NCBI GenBank assembly: GCA_016932335.1
Contig: JAFGCZ010000012.1
Location: 308,721 to 372,720 of the forward strand
Direction of reading: 5' to 3'
DNA: 64,000 nt
DNA from: Opitutales bacterium
GTDB taxonomy: Bacteria; Verrucomicrobiota; Verrucomicrobiia; Opitutales; Oceanipulchritudinaceae
Position numbers and translations under genes: made by a program. Position 1 is the stretch's first letter. Each line of letters starts with the position of its first letter. Shown here in pieces: positions 41,511 to 50,276 of this stretch. The notes beneath the pieces were generated by a model that was not told the DNA's origin, did not search any database, and was given only the letters and a program-made list of their open reading frames with translations.

Positions 41511-44102
41511 TTACTCTGGCTTGATGAGGACAACATAGTCCAGCGTGTGGGCGGGGATGGTTATTTGGTCGCCGCGGCGGGCTTTTTGCACCAGTACCTT
41601 GTTGTCGGCTAGCCAGAGGTCGTGCCCGCGCCAGATGCCTGCAATCCCTGTGTCAGTGAACCCGGCGTTGAGTAGGTCGGCTTCGAGGGCAGTCGCTTCC
41701 TTGGCGGTTTGCTCATCGGTGTTGCGCAGGGTGCTGGTGGGGAAGCTGCCGGTGCTGTAGACGACGTAGATGCGGGCAGCCTTGCCGATGGTAAAGGTCA
41801 GGTTGGTGTGGTTTGCGGCATCGCTCAGGCGCTTGGTGGCAATCCAGGAGGAGCCCTGCAGCTCGGTGGGAAGGCTGTCGAAGGTGTTGTCCGAAGAGCC
41901 GTCAACCTCGTAGTAAATGGGACCCTGTGCTTTGATGGGGCGCTCTATGTAAAGCGCGGGATTTTCGGGATTCGAGCTTTGCAGGTCAACCACCGGACTG
42001 TCCTCCGACACGGGCATGGTGTCGCCTTTCTGGTAGATGACCATGGAGGCCGTGTGGTTGCGGTTGTCGCGCACTTCCACCACGTTCTTGCCCGGCTGGA
42101 GGGTTGCCTTCCAGAAAAACACATTGTCCACCACAATGCCGTCGGCCGTGCGCTCTATGGTGTCGTTGTTCGGAGGGGTGACCTCGGCCGTCCCCGGGAG
42201 GGTGTACGCTCCGTTGTTCAGAATGCCCTGTGAGGCGCCGTTGACAAACAGTTCAACGTTTTGGGCGTTGGAGTAAACCTTGATGCCGTTGGCCGGGTCG
42301 ATTTGCCGGTAGAAATAGTCGCGGTCGCAGAGGTGCAGCACGGGGTGTTCCGGGCGCAGGAACGACTGGAACAGGTAGTAGTGGTCTTTGGGCATGCCGC
42401 CCAGGGTTAGCAGTCCCTTGGTATTGCGGTTGTTCTTGAATTTGTGGTCGAAGAACTCGCGGAAATTCCACCAGAGGAACATCTTGTGCCCGTCCGGGTT
42501 ATTGCGGAATATTGTCTGGAAGCGATACTCGGAGAACATCTGGGTGTATTCTGCCGGCTCGAAGGAGTCTACACTCCACTGCACGGTTCCGTAGGGCACG
42601 TGGTGGGTTGTCCAGGCACCCGCTCCGGTTTCGGATACATATTCATTGGTGGGCAGCTCGGAGAAGTCGGCATAGGTGGCCCAGTACCAGCCCTGGTAGG
42701 TGTTGCCGGCAACAAAGTCCACATTGTCCGGCTTTTCTCCGGCAGAGGCATAGGTCACCAGTCGGGTGCTGTCTTCGTTGCGAATCACATCGGCGTAGTA
42801 GTGGGCCGTCTTATCGTGGGTCTCGTTGCCGCTGCTCCAGAACACGATGGAGGGGTGATTCCAGTTCTGGCGGACCATCTCCCGGGTGATCTGTTCGCCG
42901 ACAGGGGTGGGTTTGCTTTCCCTTTGGGCGCGTTCTCCTTTATCCCAGCGGTGCCCGGCAAGGCCGTTCTCGGCCCAGACCAACAGCCCGTTTTGGTCTG
43001 TCAGGCGATATTCGAAACGACTGTGCGGATAGTGGGCCAGGCGAACCGTGTTGACCCCCAGATCCATCATCCCGTCCATCTCCCACTGCAACTGCTCATT
43101 GCTCATGGCATTCCACACATGCTCGTCCTGGTGGTGTTTGCAAACTCCCCTTACCAGCACCTTGTGCCCGTTGAGGATGAAATCTTTGTCCTTCATGACG
43201 ATGGTGCGGATGCCGGTCTGCTCCGTAACCGCATCAACCGTTTCTCCGTTTACGATAACTTCTGTGCGCACGGTGTAGAGGTTCCCTTGATGCACATCCC
43301 ACAAAATGGGGCAGGGGATGTTTTGCTGCAATTCCACGACCTCATTCGCCTGTGCCGGCAGTGTGATTTCCTTTTCCACGGTGCCCACCGCTTTGCCGTC
43401 GGGCCCTGTAATGTGGCTGCGGACGAGCGCTTTGGCCTCATCGTTCAGGGAGTTTTTGACATAGGCGGTGATGCCCAGCTCCGCCTGTTCTTCAGAGATG
43501 TGGCCGGGGGTCAGATACACGCCGTAGGAACCGTTGTCGGGGTAGATGTGGACTCCTCCGGTTTTTACCAGCCATGCCGACCGGTAGAGTCCGCCGTTGG
43601 TGTAAAACAAATTGGATTGGGAGAGGCAGTTGGTTGCCTCCAGATCTCTGTTGGTAATGCGCAGGATCAGTTCGTTTTCTGTGCCAAAATGGAGCTTGGG
43701 GGTCAAATCAAACCAACAGGCGGTGTAGGCTCCCTTGTGTTGGCCCACGTGCTCACCGTTGACAAAGACATCGACCACTGCGCCGGCTCCTTCAAGAAAG
43801 AGATAGTAGGACTGGCCTTGTTCGGTCGCTTCCGGGCTGATCTTGTTGCGGTAGAAGCCTGCGGATTTTTCCGGCAGATCGGACAGTCTGAAGCAATGCG
43901 GGCTCTCCACTGTTGTCCAAGAGGCGTTGGCCTGGGGTAGCACAATGGCAGCGTTTTCTTCCGAAGTATCCTCCGTGAACTGCCAGGTTTTCAGCTGTGT
44001 TATGCTGCGGATCTCCGGCGGATTCTTTGTTGCGTAAGTATACAGTAGAACGACAGACGCGATAACCGTACACGCCAAAGCGAATAAGAGTCTGGATTTC
44101 AT
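41511..44102 (-). CDS. Secreted or membrane-anchored glycoside hydrolase family 2 (beta-galactosidase/glucuronidase type)
   Basis: An 863-residue GH2 enzyme. An N-terminal hydrophobic segment (about residues 5-22) anchors or exports it. Sugar-binding jelly-roll 'YLFLEGAGAVVDVFVNGEHV' and an Ig-like domain come next, then the TIM barrel with 'GVNTVRLAHYPHSR', the acid/base Glu near residue 427 ('SSGNETH') and a nucleophile Glu near 491 ('SETGAG'). Beta-rich C-terminal domains follow. The substrate could be a beta-galactoside, glucuronide or mannoside. ATG 44102 is preferred because the frame before it is the reverse of the tRNA-Ala gene. The product probably acts on polysaccharide outside the cytoplasm. 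Confidence 0.88.
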   Translation of the reverse strand: MKSRLLFALACTVIASVVLLYTYATKNPPEIRSITQLKTWQFTEDTSEENAAIVLPQANASWTTVESPHCFRLSDLPEKSAGFYRNKISPEATEQGQSYYLFLEGAGAVVDVFVNGEHVGQHKGAYTACWFDLTPKLHFGTENELILRITNRDLEATNCLSQSNLFYTNGGLYRSAWLVKTGGVHIYPDNGSYGVYLTPGHISEEQAELGITAYVKNSLNDEAKALVRSHITGPDGKAVGTVEKEITLPAQANEVVELQQNIPCPILWDVHQGNLYTVRTEVIVNGETVDAVTEQTGIRTIVMKDKDFILNGHKVLVRGVCKHHQDEHVWNAMSNEQLQWEMDGMMDLGVNTVRLAHYPHSRFEYRLTDQNGLLVWAENGLAGHRWDKGERAQRESKPTPVGEQITREMVRQNWNHPSIVFWSSGNETHDKTAHYYADVIRNEDSTRLVTYASAGEKPDNVDFVAGNTYQGWYWATYADFSELPTNEYVSETGAGAWTTHHVPYGTVQWSVDSFEPAEYTQMFSEYRFQTIFRNNPDGHKMFLWWNFREFFDHKFKNNRNTKGLLTLGGMPKDHYYLFQSFLRPEHPVLHLCDRDYFYRQIDPANGIKVYSNAQNVELFVNGASQGILNNGAYTLPGTAEVTPPNNDTIERTADGIVVDNVFFWKATLQPGKNVVEVRDNRNHTASMVIYQKGDTMPVSEDSPVVDLQSSNPENPALYIERPIKAQGPIYYEVDGSSDNTFDSLPTELQGSSWIATKRLSDAANHTNLTFTIGKAARIYVVYSTGSFPTSTLRNTDEQTAKEATALEADLLNAGFTDTGIAGIWRGHDLWLADNKVLVQKARRGDQITIPAHTLDYVVLIKPE

Positions 44103-44145
44103 ATTTGGATAAGGAGTCAGGGGTGGGGGCGAGTGATCGGATAAA

Positions 44146-44221
44146 TGGTGGAGCTGACCGGAATCGAACCGGCGACCTCTAGAGTGCGATTCTAGCGCTC
44201 TTCCAACTGAGCTACAGCCCC
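44146..44221 (-). tRNA. tRNA-Ala (anticodon CGC)
   Basis: The full cloverleaf is readable with CCA encoded (44146-44148). Acceptor GGGGCTG pairs with CAGCTCC including the G3-U70 pair that marks alanine tRNAs. The D-stem, a 7-base anticodon loop ATCGCAC with anticodon CGC, a 5-base variable loop and TTCGATT T-loop are all present. Confidence 0.96.
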
Positions 44222-44289
44222 ATTGATCTATGATCAGATGCTTGGATTCTGTCGGAACCTGCTGATCCGTCAATCCGATTTCTCGACAT

Positions 44290-44320
44290 AAAAAAACCTC
44301 TGTAATTCAGAGGTTTTTTT
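44290..44320 (-). terminator. Rho-independent terminator of tRNA-Met(CAU)
   Basis: A stem (44291-44302 with 44308-44319) with A/T-rich arms and a 5-base loop lies just after the 3' end of the CAU tRNA on the minus strand, ending in Ts. Confidence 0.8.
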
Positions 44321-44327
44321 ATGAAAG

Positions 44328-44404
44328 TGGTAGCAGGAGCCGGAATTGAACCGGCGACCTCAGGCTTATGAGTCCCGCGCTCTAACCATCTGAGCTATCC
44401 TGCC
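44328..44404 (-). tRNA. tRNA with CAU anticodon (elongator Met or Ile2)
   Basis: The cloverleaf is readable with encoded CCA (44328-44330): acceptor GGCAGGA pairs with TCCTGCT (G1-U72 wobble), which rules out initiator tRNA (C1 x A72). The anticodon loop is CTCATAA. The stem has one A31 x G39 mismatch and G28-U42. A CAU anticodon fits elongator Met, or Ile if its C is modified to lysidine; the sequence alone does not settle it. Discriminator is A. Confidence 0.9.
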
Positions 44405-44613
44405 AAATTTGGAAGGCCACAAAACAAATAAAGATAGCCTTCGAGTCAAGCCTTCAAATTGGGGAAATTCATTTTTTTATGATTTTCAGAGAGATTGTCA
44501 CCGGAATATGACATTGACCAATAGAAGTGAACTGTCTAATTTTGCCCACCTTGCCCGACATCAGCCTTACTGCTGAGTTTTGTGTGATGTAATGACTTAA
44601 AGTATTTTTTCCT

Positions 44614-46200
44614 GTGACTCAGTCAAAAATTCTTATTATCGATGATGATGCGGAGATTCGTTACTCCCTTCATCGTGTCCTCAGTTCACGCGGATATCCC
44701 GTCTCTTCTGCAGCCAGTGGTTTGGAAGGTATCGCCATTGCCGAAAAGGAACAACCGCATGTGGTGTTTCTTGATAACCGGATGGAAGGGATGAGCGGTT
44801 TGGAAACCCTGCAGCACCTGCGTACGGTCAGCCCCCGCTCCATGGTGATTTTGATGACAGCTTTCGGTACCACCCAAACAGCCATTGAGGCCATGAAGTT
44901 TGGTGCCTATGACTATATCATTAAGCCGTTCGACATTAAGAAGGTGCTGCACCTGACACAGAACGCCGCCAAGGCCTATGCTGACATTGTTGCCTCCGAG
45001 GGTGAATACAGCCCTCTGCTCAACAGCGATGAGTATAAAGAGGGGCTCGTCGGTATGTCCGACAAGATGCAGGAGGTTTTTAAGGTGATCGGTCAGGTGG
45101 CGGCCAGCCCCGTGACGGTGCTTATCACCGGAGAAAGCGGCACCGGTAAGGAGCTGGTGGCCCGGGGAATTCACCGCCACAGCCACTTGTCGGGAACTTC
45201 TTTTATGGCCGTTAACTGCGCCGCCATCCATGAGAACCTTATTGAGAGCGAATTGTTTGGTCATGAGAAGGGTGCTTTCACCGGTGCCGCACAGCAGCGC
45301 ATCGGTGTGTTTGAGCAGTGCGACGGAGGTACCATCTTTCTCGACGAAATCGGCGATATGGCGCTGGCCACCCAGACCAAGATTCTCCGCGCCCTTCAGG
45401 AAGGGGAGATTCAGCGCGTTGGCGGAACGGGAACCATCAAGGTTTCGGTTCGCTTGATTGCCGCCACCAATAAGGATCTGGAAAAGATGGTGGCGGAGAA
45501 AACCTTCCGCGAAGACCTTTACTACCGCCTGAATGTCGTTCGTATCCGTATGCCGGCACTCAGAGAACGCCCCGGAGACATCCCTCTGCTGGTCGATTAC
45601 ATGCTCCAGAAGATGGCAAAATCCCGTAAGATACAGCTCAAGCAGGTATCCTCCGGGGCCATGGAGCTGTTGCGCTCTTATCGCTGGCCGGGCAATGTGC
45701 GCGAGCTGGAGAACGTCATCCAGCGAGCTACGGTGATCGCCCAGGGCGATACTATTTTGGCAAATGATCTTCCTCAGGATGTTCGCATGAGTGTGGCTTC
45801 TGCAGAGCCGCTTACAGACACGGAGGAGGATCTGGACGACCTTGCCGAAGAGTTGGTCTACACTCCGCCTGCGCCTTCGGCTACACCGGTCGAATCTAAG
45901 CCGAGAACGCACGCAGATGTGCTGGAGTCCTTTGTCCCTACGCCTGAGCCTGTCGCGGCATATGCCTCTGCTCCGGCAACGATCGGTTCCGGTGAAATCT
46001 CTTTGGGGGAAGCCTACGACATCCTCTATGACCGGCTGAGAAAAGAGGAAGATGAGTCTATCCTGCAGTCGATAGAGCGGGCCATGGTCGAACGTGTCCT
46101 TAAGGAGACCGGCGGCAATCAGGTCAAAGCCAGTTCCATTCTCGGGATTACCCGGGCAACGCTGCGCAAACGCATCGATCAGTGGTCTTTACGCTATTAA
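44614..46200 (+). CDS. NtrC-family sigma-54-dependent response regulator
   Basis: A 528-residue activator: receiver with phosphoacceptor Asp54 ('[11 protein letters not shown]') and Lys in 'YIIKPF'; AAA+ domain with '[15 protein letters not shown]', the sigma-54-contacting 'GAFTGA' ('[13 protein letters not shown]'), '[12 protein letters not shown]', '[19 protein letters not shown]'; and a C-terminal Fis-type helix-turn-helix ('[18 protein letters not shown]'). It starts with GTG. An extra Pro/Ala-rich linker of about 60 residues sits between the AAA+ and Fis domains. No adjacent kinase gene. A possible promoter (TTGACC-17-TAATTT, 44514-44542) is weak. Confidence 0.93.
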   Translation: MTQSKILIIDDDAEIRYSLHRVLSSRGYPVSSAASGLEGIAIAEKEQPHVVFLDNRMEGMSGLETLQHLRTVSPRSMVILMTAFGTTQTAIEAMKFGAYDYIIKPFDIKKVLHLTQNAAKAYADIVASEGEYSPLLNSDEYKEGLVGMSDKMQEVFKVIGQVAASPVTVLITGESGTGKELVARGIHRHSHLSGTSFMAVNCAAIHENLIESELFGHEKGAFTGAAQQRIGVFEQCDGGTIFLDEIGDMALATQTKILRALQEGEIQRVGGTGTIKVSVRLIAATNKDLEKMVAEKTFREDLYYRLNVVRIRMPALRERPGDIPLLVDYMLQKMAKSRKIQLKQVSSGAMELLRSYRWPGNVRELENVIQRATVIAQGDTILANDLPQDVRMSVASAEPLTDTEEDLDDLAEELVYTPPAPSATPVESKPRTHADVLESFVPTPEPVAAYASAPATIGSGEISLGEAYDILYDRLRKEEDESILQSIERAMVERVLKETGGNQVKASSILGITRATLRKRIDQWSLRY

Positions 46201-46207
46201 GCAAAAA

Positions 46208-46236
46208 AATGGATGTCCTTTAAAGGACATCCATAA
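46208..46236 (-). terminator. Rho-independent terminator of the aminotransferase gene
   Basis: A stem of 12 bp or more (46210-46222 with 46223-46234) starts within the last codons and stop of the minus-strand aminotransferase, followed by a T run (AAAAAAA on the plus strand). It may also stop the NtrC-type gene that ends at 46200. Confidence 0.75.
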
Positions 46237-47410
46237 TTGCTTGGCAAAGTTTCGGCATATTGCTTTCCGTCATGCCGGCGACATTGATTCGCCCGCTTCT
46301 GACGATGTATATCGCGTGCTTGTCGCGAAGCAAATCTACTTGCTCCGGGCCTAATCCGGAGAAGGAGAACATGCCCCTCTGATCTTCGAGGAAGCTGAAG
46401 TCTTTACTGCAGCCCATTTCCTTGAGGGTCTTCACAAAAAGGGTTCTCATGGACTGGATGCGGGCGCGCATTTCGTCGAGCTCGTCAATCCATATCTTGG
46501 TCAGCTCTTCGCTCTGCAGTACCTCGGCCACAACCAGCTCGCCGTGGGCCGGTGGGTTGGAGTAGTTGGAGCGAATCACACGCTTCAATTGGCTTCCGGC
46601 CACTTTGGCTTGATCTGCGGTCTTGCACACCAAATGGATTGCTCCGACGCGTTCGCGGTAGAGACCGAAATTCTTGGAGCAGGAACTGCAGATAATCATT
46701 TCCGGGCAGGTTTCCAACAGGGCTTCAACGCCTCTTCTGTCTTCATCCAACCCGTCTCCCAGGCCTTGGTAGGCAAAGTCGACCAGAGGCAGCAGGTTGC
46801 GCGTGCTTAATACCTCAGCGATTTTTTTCCACTGCTCGCCTGTTGGATCAGCTCCGCAGGGATTGTGGCAGCAGCCGTGCAGCAGAACAATATCACCTTC
46901 AGGGATCTTATTGATCGCGTCGAGGGCCTTCTCTTCGGCAAACACATTGTTGGCGGCGTCAAACCAGGGGAAACTGTCTGTTTCTACCCCGGCAGCGGCA
47001 AATACCTGCCCATGGTTCGGCCAGGTGGGGGAGGTTAACCACACTTTTTTACCGTCGAGCTGGCTCTTTATGAAATCTGCAGCAACCCTCAATGCTCCGG
47101 TTCCCCCGGGGGTGTGTGCGGAGAATACGCGCTTTTCGGTTACGGCGAGTGAAGCCTCTCCGATGTTCAAACGCCTCATTCCTTCTGCAAATTCAGCAGC
47201 GCCGGGGATTTCCAGATAATTTTTCGTCGTTTCTTTATCCAGCAGTTTTTGTTCTGCTTTCTTTACGCAGCGCATCACAGGAGTTGCTCCTGTGGCATCC
47301 TTGTAAATACCGACACTGAGATTAATCTTCTCAGGGCGTGGATCAGCCTTGAATGCTTCTGTCAGGCCCAATATCGGGTCTGGTGCAGCCTGTTGAATAT
47401 GTTCAAACAT
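46220..47410 (-). CDS. Aspartate/aromatic aminotransferase (AspC/TyrB type)
   Basis: A 396-residue fold-type I PLP enzyme. It begins 'EHIQQAAPDPILGLTEAFK' and has 'YLEIPGAAEFAEGMRRL', the PLP-phosphate site, 'LLHGCCHNPCGADPTGEQW', and the PLP-Lys in 'SCSKNFGLYRERVG'. This matches the homodimeric AspC/TyrB lineage, which interconverts aspartate/oxaloacetate and aromatic amino acids. Tyrosine versus aspartate preference is not readable. The galE gene follows on the same strand but is separated by an inverted repeat. Confidence 0.92.
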   Translation of the reverse strand: MFEHIQQAAPDPILGLTEAFKADPRPEKINLSVGIYKDATGATPVMRCVKKAEQKLLDKETTKNYLEIPGAAEFAEGMRRLNIGEASLAVTEKRVFSAHTPGGTGALRVAADFIKSQLDGKKVWLTSPTWPNHGQVFAAAGVETDSFPWFDAANNVFAEEKALDAINKIPEGDIVLLHGCCHNPCGADPTGEQWKKIAEVLSTRNLLPLVDFAYQGLGDGLDEDRRGVEALLETCPEMIICSSCSKNFGLYRERVGAIHLVCKTADQAKVAGSQLKRVIRSNYSNPPAHGELVVAEVLQSEELTKIWIDELDEMRARIQSMRTLFVKTLKEMGCSKDFSFLEDQRGMFSFSGLGPEQVDLLRDKHAIYIVRSGRINVAGMTESNMPKLCQAIMDVL

Positions 47411-47530
47411 CGAATTATGAGGTTACTGATTTTAAACGGCTTGGGTGCTATAAGAAGCAATTGTTGAAAAAGTCAATCATCTCCTGTGGTGGAATGAGAT
47501 GAAGCTTTGTTTTTCTTCCTTATTATATAG

Positions 47531-47599
47531 CATTCTGCCGCATAAAAGCGCTGAGAGTTCTTTTTTCTGAAAGATTAACAACGCTTATGCGGCAGAATG
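47531..47599. repeat. Imperfect 18-20 bp inverted repeat with 31-base spacer
   Basis: The left arm 47531-47550 and the right arm 47582-47599 are inverted copies of the same sequence, differing only by a two-base insertion in the left arm. The spacer is T-rich. It lies between the aminotransferase start and the galE stop, both on the minus strand. No T run follows the stem, so a plain terminator is not clear. Confidence 0.8.
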
Positions 47600-47621
47600 T
47601 TACGGAAAATGGATACGAATC

Positions 47622-48611
47622 TTAGTCTTTATATCCGTCGGGATGGCTTTGGTGCCATTTCCAGGCGGTTTCGACGATTCCTTTGAGCGTAGGATATTGG
47701 ATTTCCCAGCCCAGTTCTGCCTGTGCTTTACTACTGTCGGCATAGAGCGCGGGAGGGTCGCCGGCGCGGCGCTTGCCCATTTCGTAAGGCACTTTCAGTC
47801 CGGTCACCTCTTCCACGGTTTTGATCACTTCCATCACGCTGGCCGGGGTTCCTGTGCCCAGATTGTAGAAATATTGTGCACCCGGGGTGTTGAGTTTGTC
47901 AAACACCGCGATGTGTGCTCTGGAAAGGTCGTCTACATGGATATAGTCGCGCAGGCAAGTTCCGTCCGGGGTAGGGTAATCATCGCCGAATACCGTCAAA
48001 TGGTCGATTTTGCCGAGGGCAGCCCAGATTGCGAGAGGGATCAAATGGCACTCAGGCGTGTGATCTTCGCCAATGATACCGTCGGCAGCGGCTCCTGATG
48101 CATTAAAGTAGCGGAATGCGGCAAAAGAAATCCCGTAAGCTTTGGCACAGAGCTTGAGCATATTCTCAACATCGAGTTTGGTTTGCCCATAAGGGTTGAT
48201 TGGGCTCTGCGGCAAATCCTCTGTCATTGGAACACGTTCAGGAATGCCATAGGTGGCGCATGTTGATGAGAAAACAAGTTTTTTAACCCCCTTATTCAGC
48301 ATGGTTTGCAGCATGCGAATGGGCTTTGCTACATTGTTGTTGTAGTATTTAAGGGGTTCATTAACGCTTTCGCCTACGTTCAAATAGGCAGCAAAGTGCA
48401 TTACCAGTTCAATCTTTTCATCTTCCAGGATTTTCCCCAAGCATTCGCTGTCTCCGAGATCTCCCTCATAGAAGGGCACTTCCGGGGCAACTGCTTTGCG
48501 ATGCCCGAAGTCCATATTGTCGAGGACAACTGGACGGTGTCCTGCCTCAATCAGTTGTCTGACGCAATGGCTACCGATGTAGCCGGCTCCTCCGATAACT
48601 AGTACGTTCAT
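47622..48611 (-). CDS. galE: UDP-glucose 4-epimerase
   Basis: A 329-residue short-chain dehydrogenase-type epimerase: NAD-binding 'VIGGAGYIGSHCVRQLIEAG', 'HFAAYLNVGESV', the catalytic 'PYGQTKLDVE' (YxxxK) and 'FRYFNASGAA', 'YIHVDDLSRAH'. It interconverts UDP-glucose and UDP-galactose, a link to polysaccharide and perhaps to the GH2 enzyme 4 kb away. ATG at 48611. The gene is divergent from the ketosynthase. Confidence 0.95.
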   Translation of the reverse strand: MNVLVIGGAGYIGSHCVRQLIEAGHRPVVLDNMDFGHRKAVAPEVPFYEGDLGDSECLGKILEDEKIELVMHFAAYLNVGESVNEPLKYYNNNVAKPIRMLQTMLNKGVKKLVFSSTCATYGIPERVPMTEDLPQSPINPYGQTKLDVENMLKLCAKAYGISFAAFRYFNASGAAADGIIGEDHTPECHLIPLAIWAALGKIDHLTVFGDDYPTPDGTCLRDYIHVDDLSRAHIAVFDKLNTPGAQYFYNLGTGTPASVMEVIKTVEEVTGLKVPYEMGKRRAGDPPALYADSSKAQAELGWEIQYPTLKGIVETAWKWHQSHPDGYKD

Positions 48612-48707
48612 AACTTCACAGATAGTGGAATCCTTGCTAAAAATAAAGCAGTATGTCGTTCCGCAGAAAAAAAATAGGTTCGGTTCTTCTTTACAAATGA
48701 TTCACCA

Positions 48708-48738
48708 TTGACAGATTGGGCCGACACATACCTATATG
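48708..48738 (+). promoter_or_regulatory. Candidate promoter of the ketosynthase cassette
   Basis: TTGACA at 48708-48713 and TATATG at 48733-48738 are 19 bases apart, a little longer than usual. Transcription would begin almost at the ATG 48744, implying a leaderless or nearly leaderless message. Spacing makes this uncertain. Confidence 0.35.
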
Positions 48739-48743
48739 TTGCT

Positions 48744-49982
48744 ATGGCTTTAAGTGGCTCAAGAATTGTCATCACTGGTGTTGGTTTGACTGCTCCCAAC
48801 GGAGACAACCTATCCGAATTTCGCAGTAATTTGCTGAATGGCGTGGTCCGTATCGAAAATATGGATCATCGTTATGTCGGTACGGTTCATGCCGGGGTTT
48901 GTCATTATGATGACCGTAAGTATCAAACGCGCCGAGAATTGCGTGTGAGCACTCGTGCCGGTAGTATTGGCATCTATTGCTCACGTGAAGCTGTTGCTGA
49001 TTCAGGTATTGACTGGGACGCTCTTCCTAAAGATCGGGTAGGAGTCTACATTGGTCTGACCGAGCATGGAAATGTTGAGACCGAGAACGAGGTCTACAAT
49101 ATTTCTCAGTTCGATTATGATGTCCGCTACTGGACGCACCACCATAATCCACGTACTGTAGCCAATAACCCTGCCGGTGAAATTACCCTGAATATGGGAA
49201 TTACCGGCCCGCATTATACCATCGGTGCTGCCTGTGCCGCAGGTAATGCAGGTTTGATTCAGGCGGCTCAAATGCTCCGTTTGGGAGAAGTCGATTTTGC
49301 TTTTGCCGGAGGTGTCAGCGAATCTATACGCAGTTTTGGTATTTTTGCCGGCTTCAAGAGTCAGGGGGCTTTGGCTGTTTGCGAAGATCCCAATAAAGCC
49401 AGCCGTCCCTTTGATAAAACCCGTAATGGCATTGTCATCTCTGAAGGCGGCTGTGTCTTTACGTTGGAACGTCTTGAGGATGCGCAAGCCCGTGGAGCCA
49501 AGATTTACGGAGAATTGGTGGGATACCACATCAATTCGGATGCTACCGATTCCGTTCTTCCGAATGCGGAAAGGCAAGCCGAGTGTATGAAGGCTGCTTT
49601 GGCCAAGGCCGGCTTAAAACCCGAAGAAATTGATTTGATCAATACCCATGCCACCAGTACCCCTCAGGGGGACATTCAGGAATGCAAGGCTGTGGCCTCC
49701 GTGTTTGTGGATTGCCCGCATACTTACGTGAACAACACAAAGGGCTTTATCGGTCATGCTATGGGGGCTGCCGGGGCCTTGGAACTTGCCGGTAATCTGC
49801 CGTCATTTGAAGACAATGTCATCCATCCGGCGATCAATGTAAATGAGTTGGACGAAGAGTGTGCGTTGAAAAACCTTGTTATCAACGAGCCAAAGAAGGT
49901 TGACAAGGTTGAGGTCATACTCAACAACTCCTTCGGCATGTTGGGGATCAACTCCTGTGTCATTATTAAAAAATTTGCTTAA
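48744..49982 (+). CDS. Beta-ketoacyl-ACP synthase (FabF-like)
   Basis: A 412-residue condensing enzyme. Opens 'SRIVITGVGLTAPNGDNLSE'; the catalytic triad is Cys164 ('TIGAACAAGN'), His302 ('NTHATSTPQGD') and His338 ('KGFIGHAMGAAGA'). It matches type II FabF/KAS-II-like enzymes but the Cys loop and middle differ from housekeeping FabF, as in secondary-metabolite ketosynthases. It starts at ATG 48744; an upstream TTG at 48708 is likely part of the promoter. It is followed by an ACP and an oxidoreductase as a three-gene cassette. Confidence 0.9.
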   Translation: MALSGSRIVITGVGLTAPNGDNLSEFRSNLLNGVVRIENMDHRYVGTVHAGVCHYDDRKYQTRRELRVSTRAGSIGIYCSREAVADSGIDWDALPKDRVGVYIGLTEHGNVETENEVYNISQFDYDVRYWTHHHNPRTVANNPAGEITLNMGITGPHYTIGAACAAGNAGLIQAAQMLRLGEVDFAFAGGVSESIRSFGIFAGFKSQGALAVCEDPNKASRPFDKTRNGIVISEGGCVFTLERLEDAQARGAKIYGELVGYHINSDATDSVLPNAERQAECMKAALAKAGLKPEEIDLINTHATSTPQGDIQECKAVASVFVDCPHTYVNNTKGFIGHAMGAAGALELAGNLPSFEDNVIHPAINVNELDEECALKNLVINEPKKVDKVEVILNNSFGMLGINSCVIIKKFA

Positions 49983-50009
49983 TCAGATAGTTTGTAAAAG
50001 GAACGAGTT

Positions 50010-50258
50010 ATGACGAAAGAAGAGTGCAAGCAAATCGTGCTCGATATTATCGCCGAAATTGCTGCGGATGAAGATCTCAGCAATGTTAAGCCCGATGTGC
50101 GCTTAAGAGATCAACTGGATCTGGATTCCATGGATTTCCTGGATATCGTTATGGAACTGCGCAAGCAGCACGGGATTGAGGTTCCCGAGGAAGACTACAT
50201 GCAGTTGGCTTCTTTGGACAGCTGTGCCGAGTATCTGACTCCTAAATTCAATTCCTGA
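50010..50258 (+). CDS. Acyl carrier protein
   Basis: An 82-residue ACP. The phosphopantetheine Ser is Ser40 in 'LDLDSMDFLD'. A GGA Shine-Dalgarno is seen about 8 bases before the ATG at 50010. It lies 27 bases after the ketosynthase and about 18 before the oxidoreductase. It differs from a housekeeping AcpP in having fewer acidic residues on helix II, suggesting a dedicated role. Confidence 0.93.
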   Translation: MTKEECKQIVLDIIAEIAADEDLSNVKPDVRLRDQLDLDSMDFLDIVMELRKQHGIEVPEEDYMQLASLDSCAEYLTPKFNS

Positions 50259-50276
50259 TTACCGTATCGTTAAGCT

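Noticed and set aside
42444..43940. Long plus-strand open frame opposite the GH2 gene.
   Set aside because: The GH2 frame on the minus strand has both catalytic Glu motifs. The plus-strand frame has composition typical of antisense translation.
44103..44273. Extension of the GH2 gene up to 44273.
   Set aside because: The extra 57 residues are the reverse translation of tRNA-Ala and the following spacer, so the start is set at 44102.
44686..45912. Minus-strand open frame opposite the NtrC-type regulator.
   Set aside because: The regulator on the plus strand has intact motifs throughout; the other frame has none.
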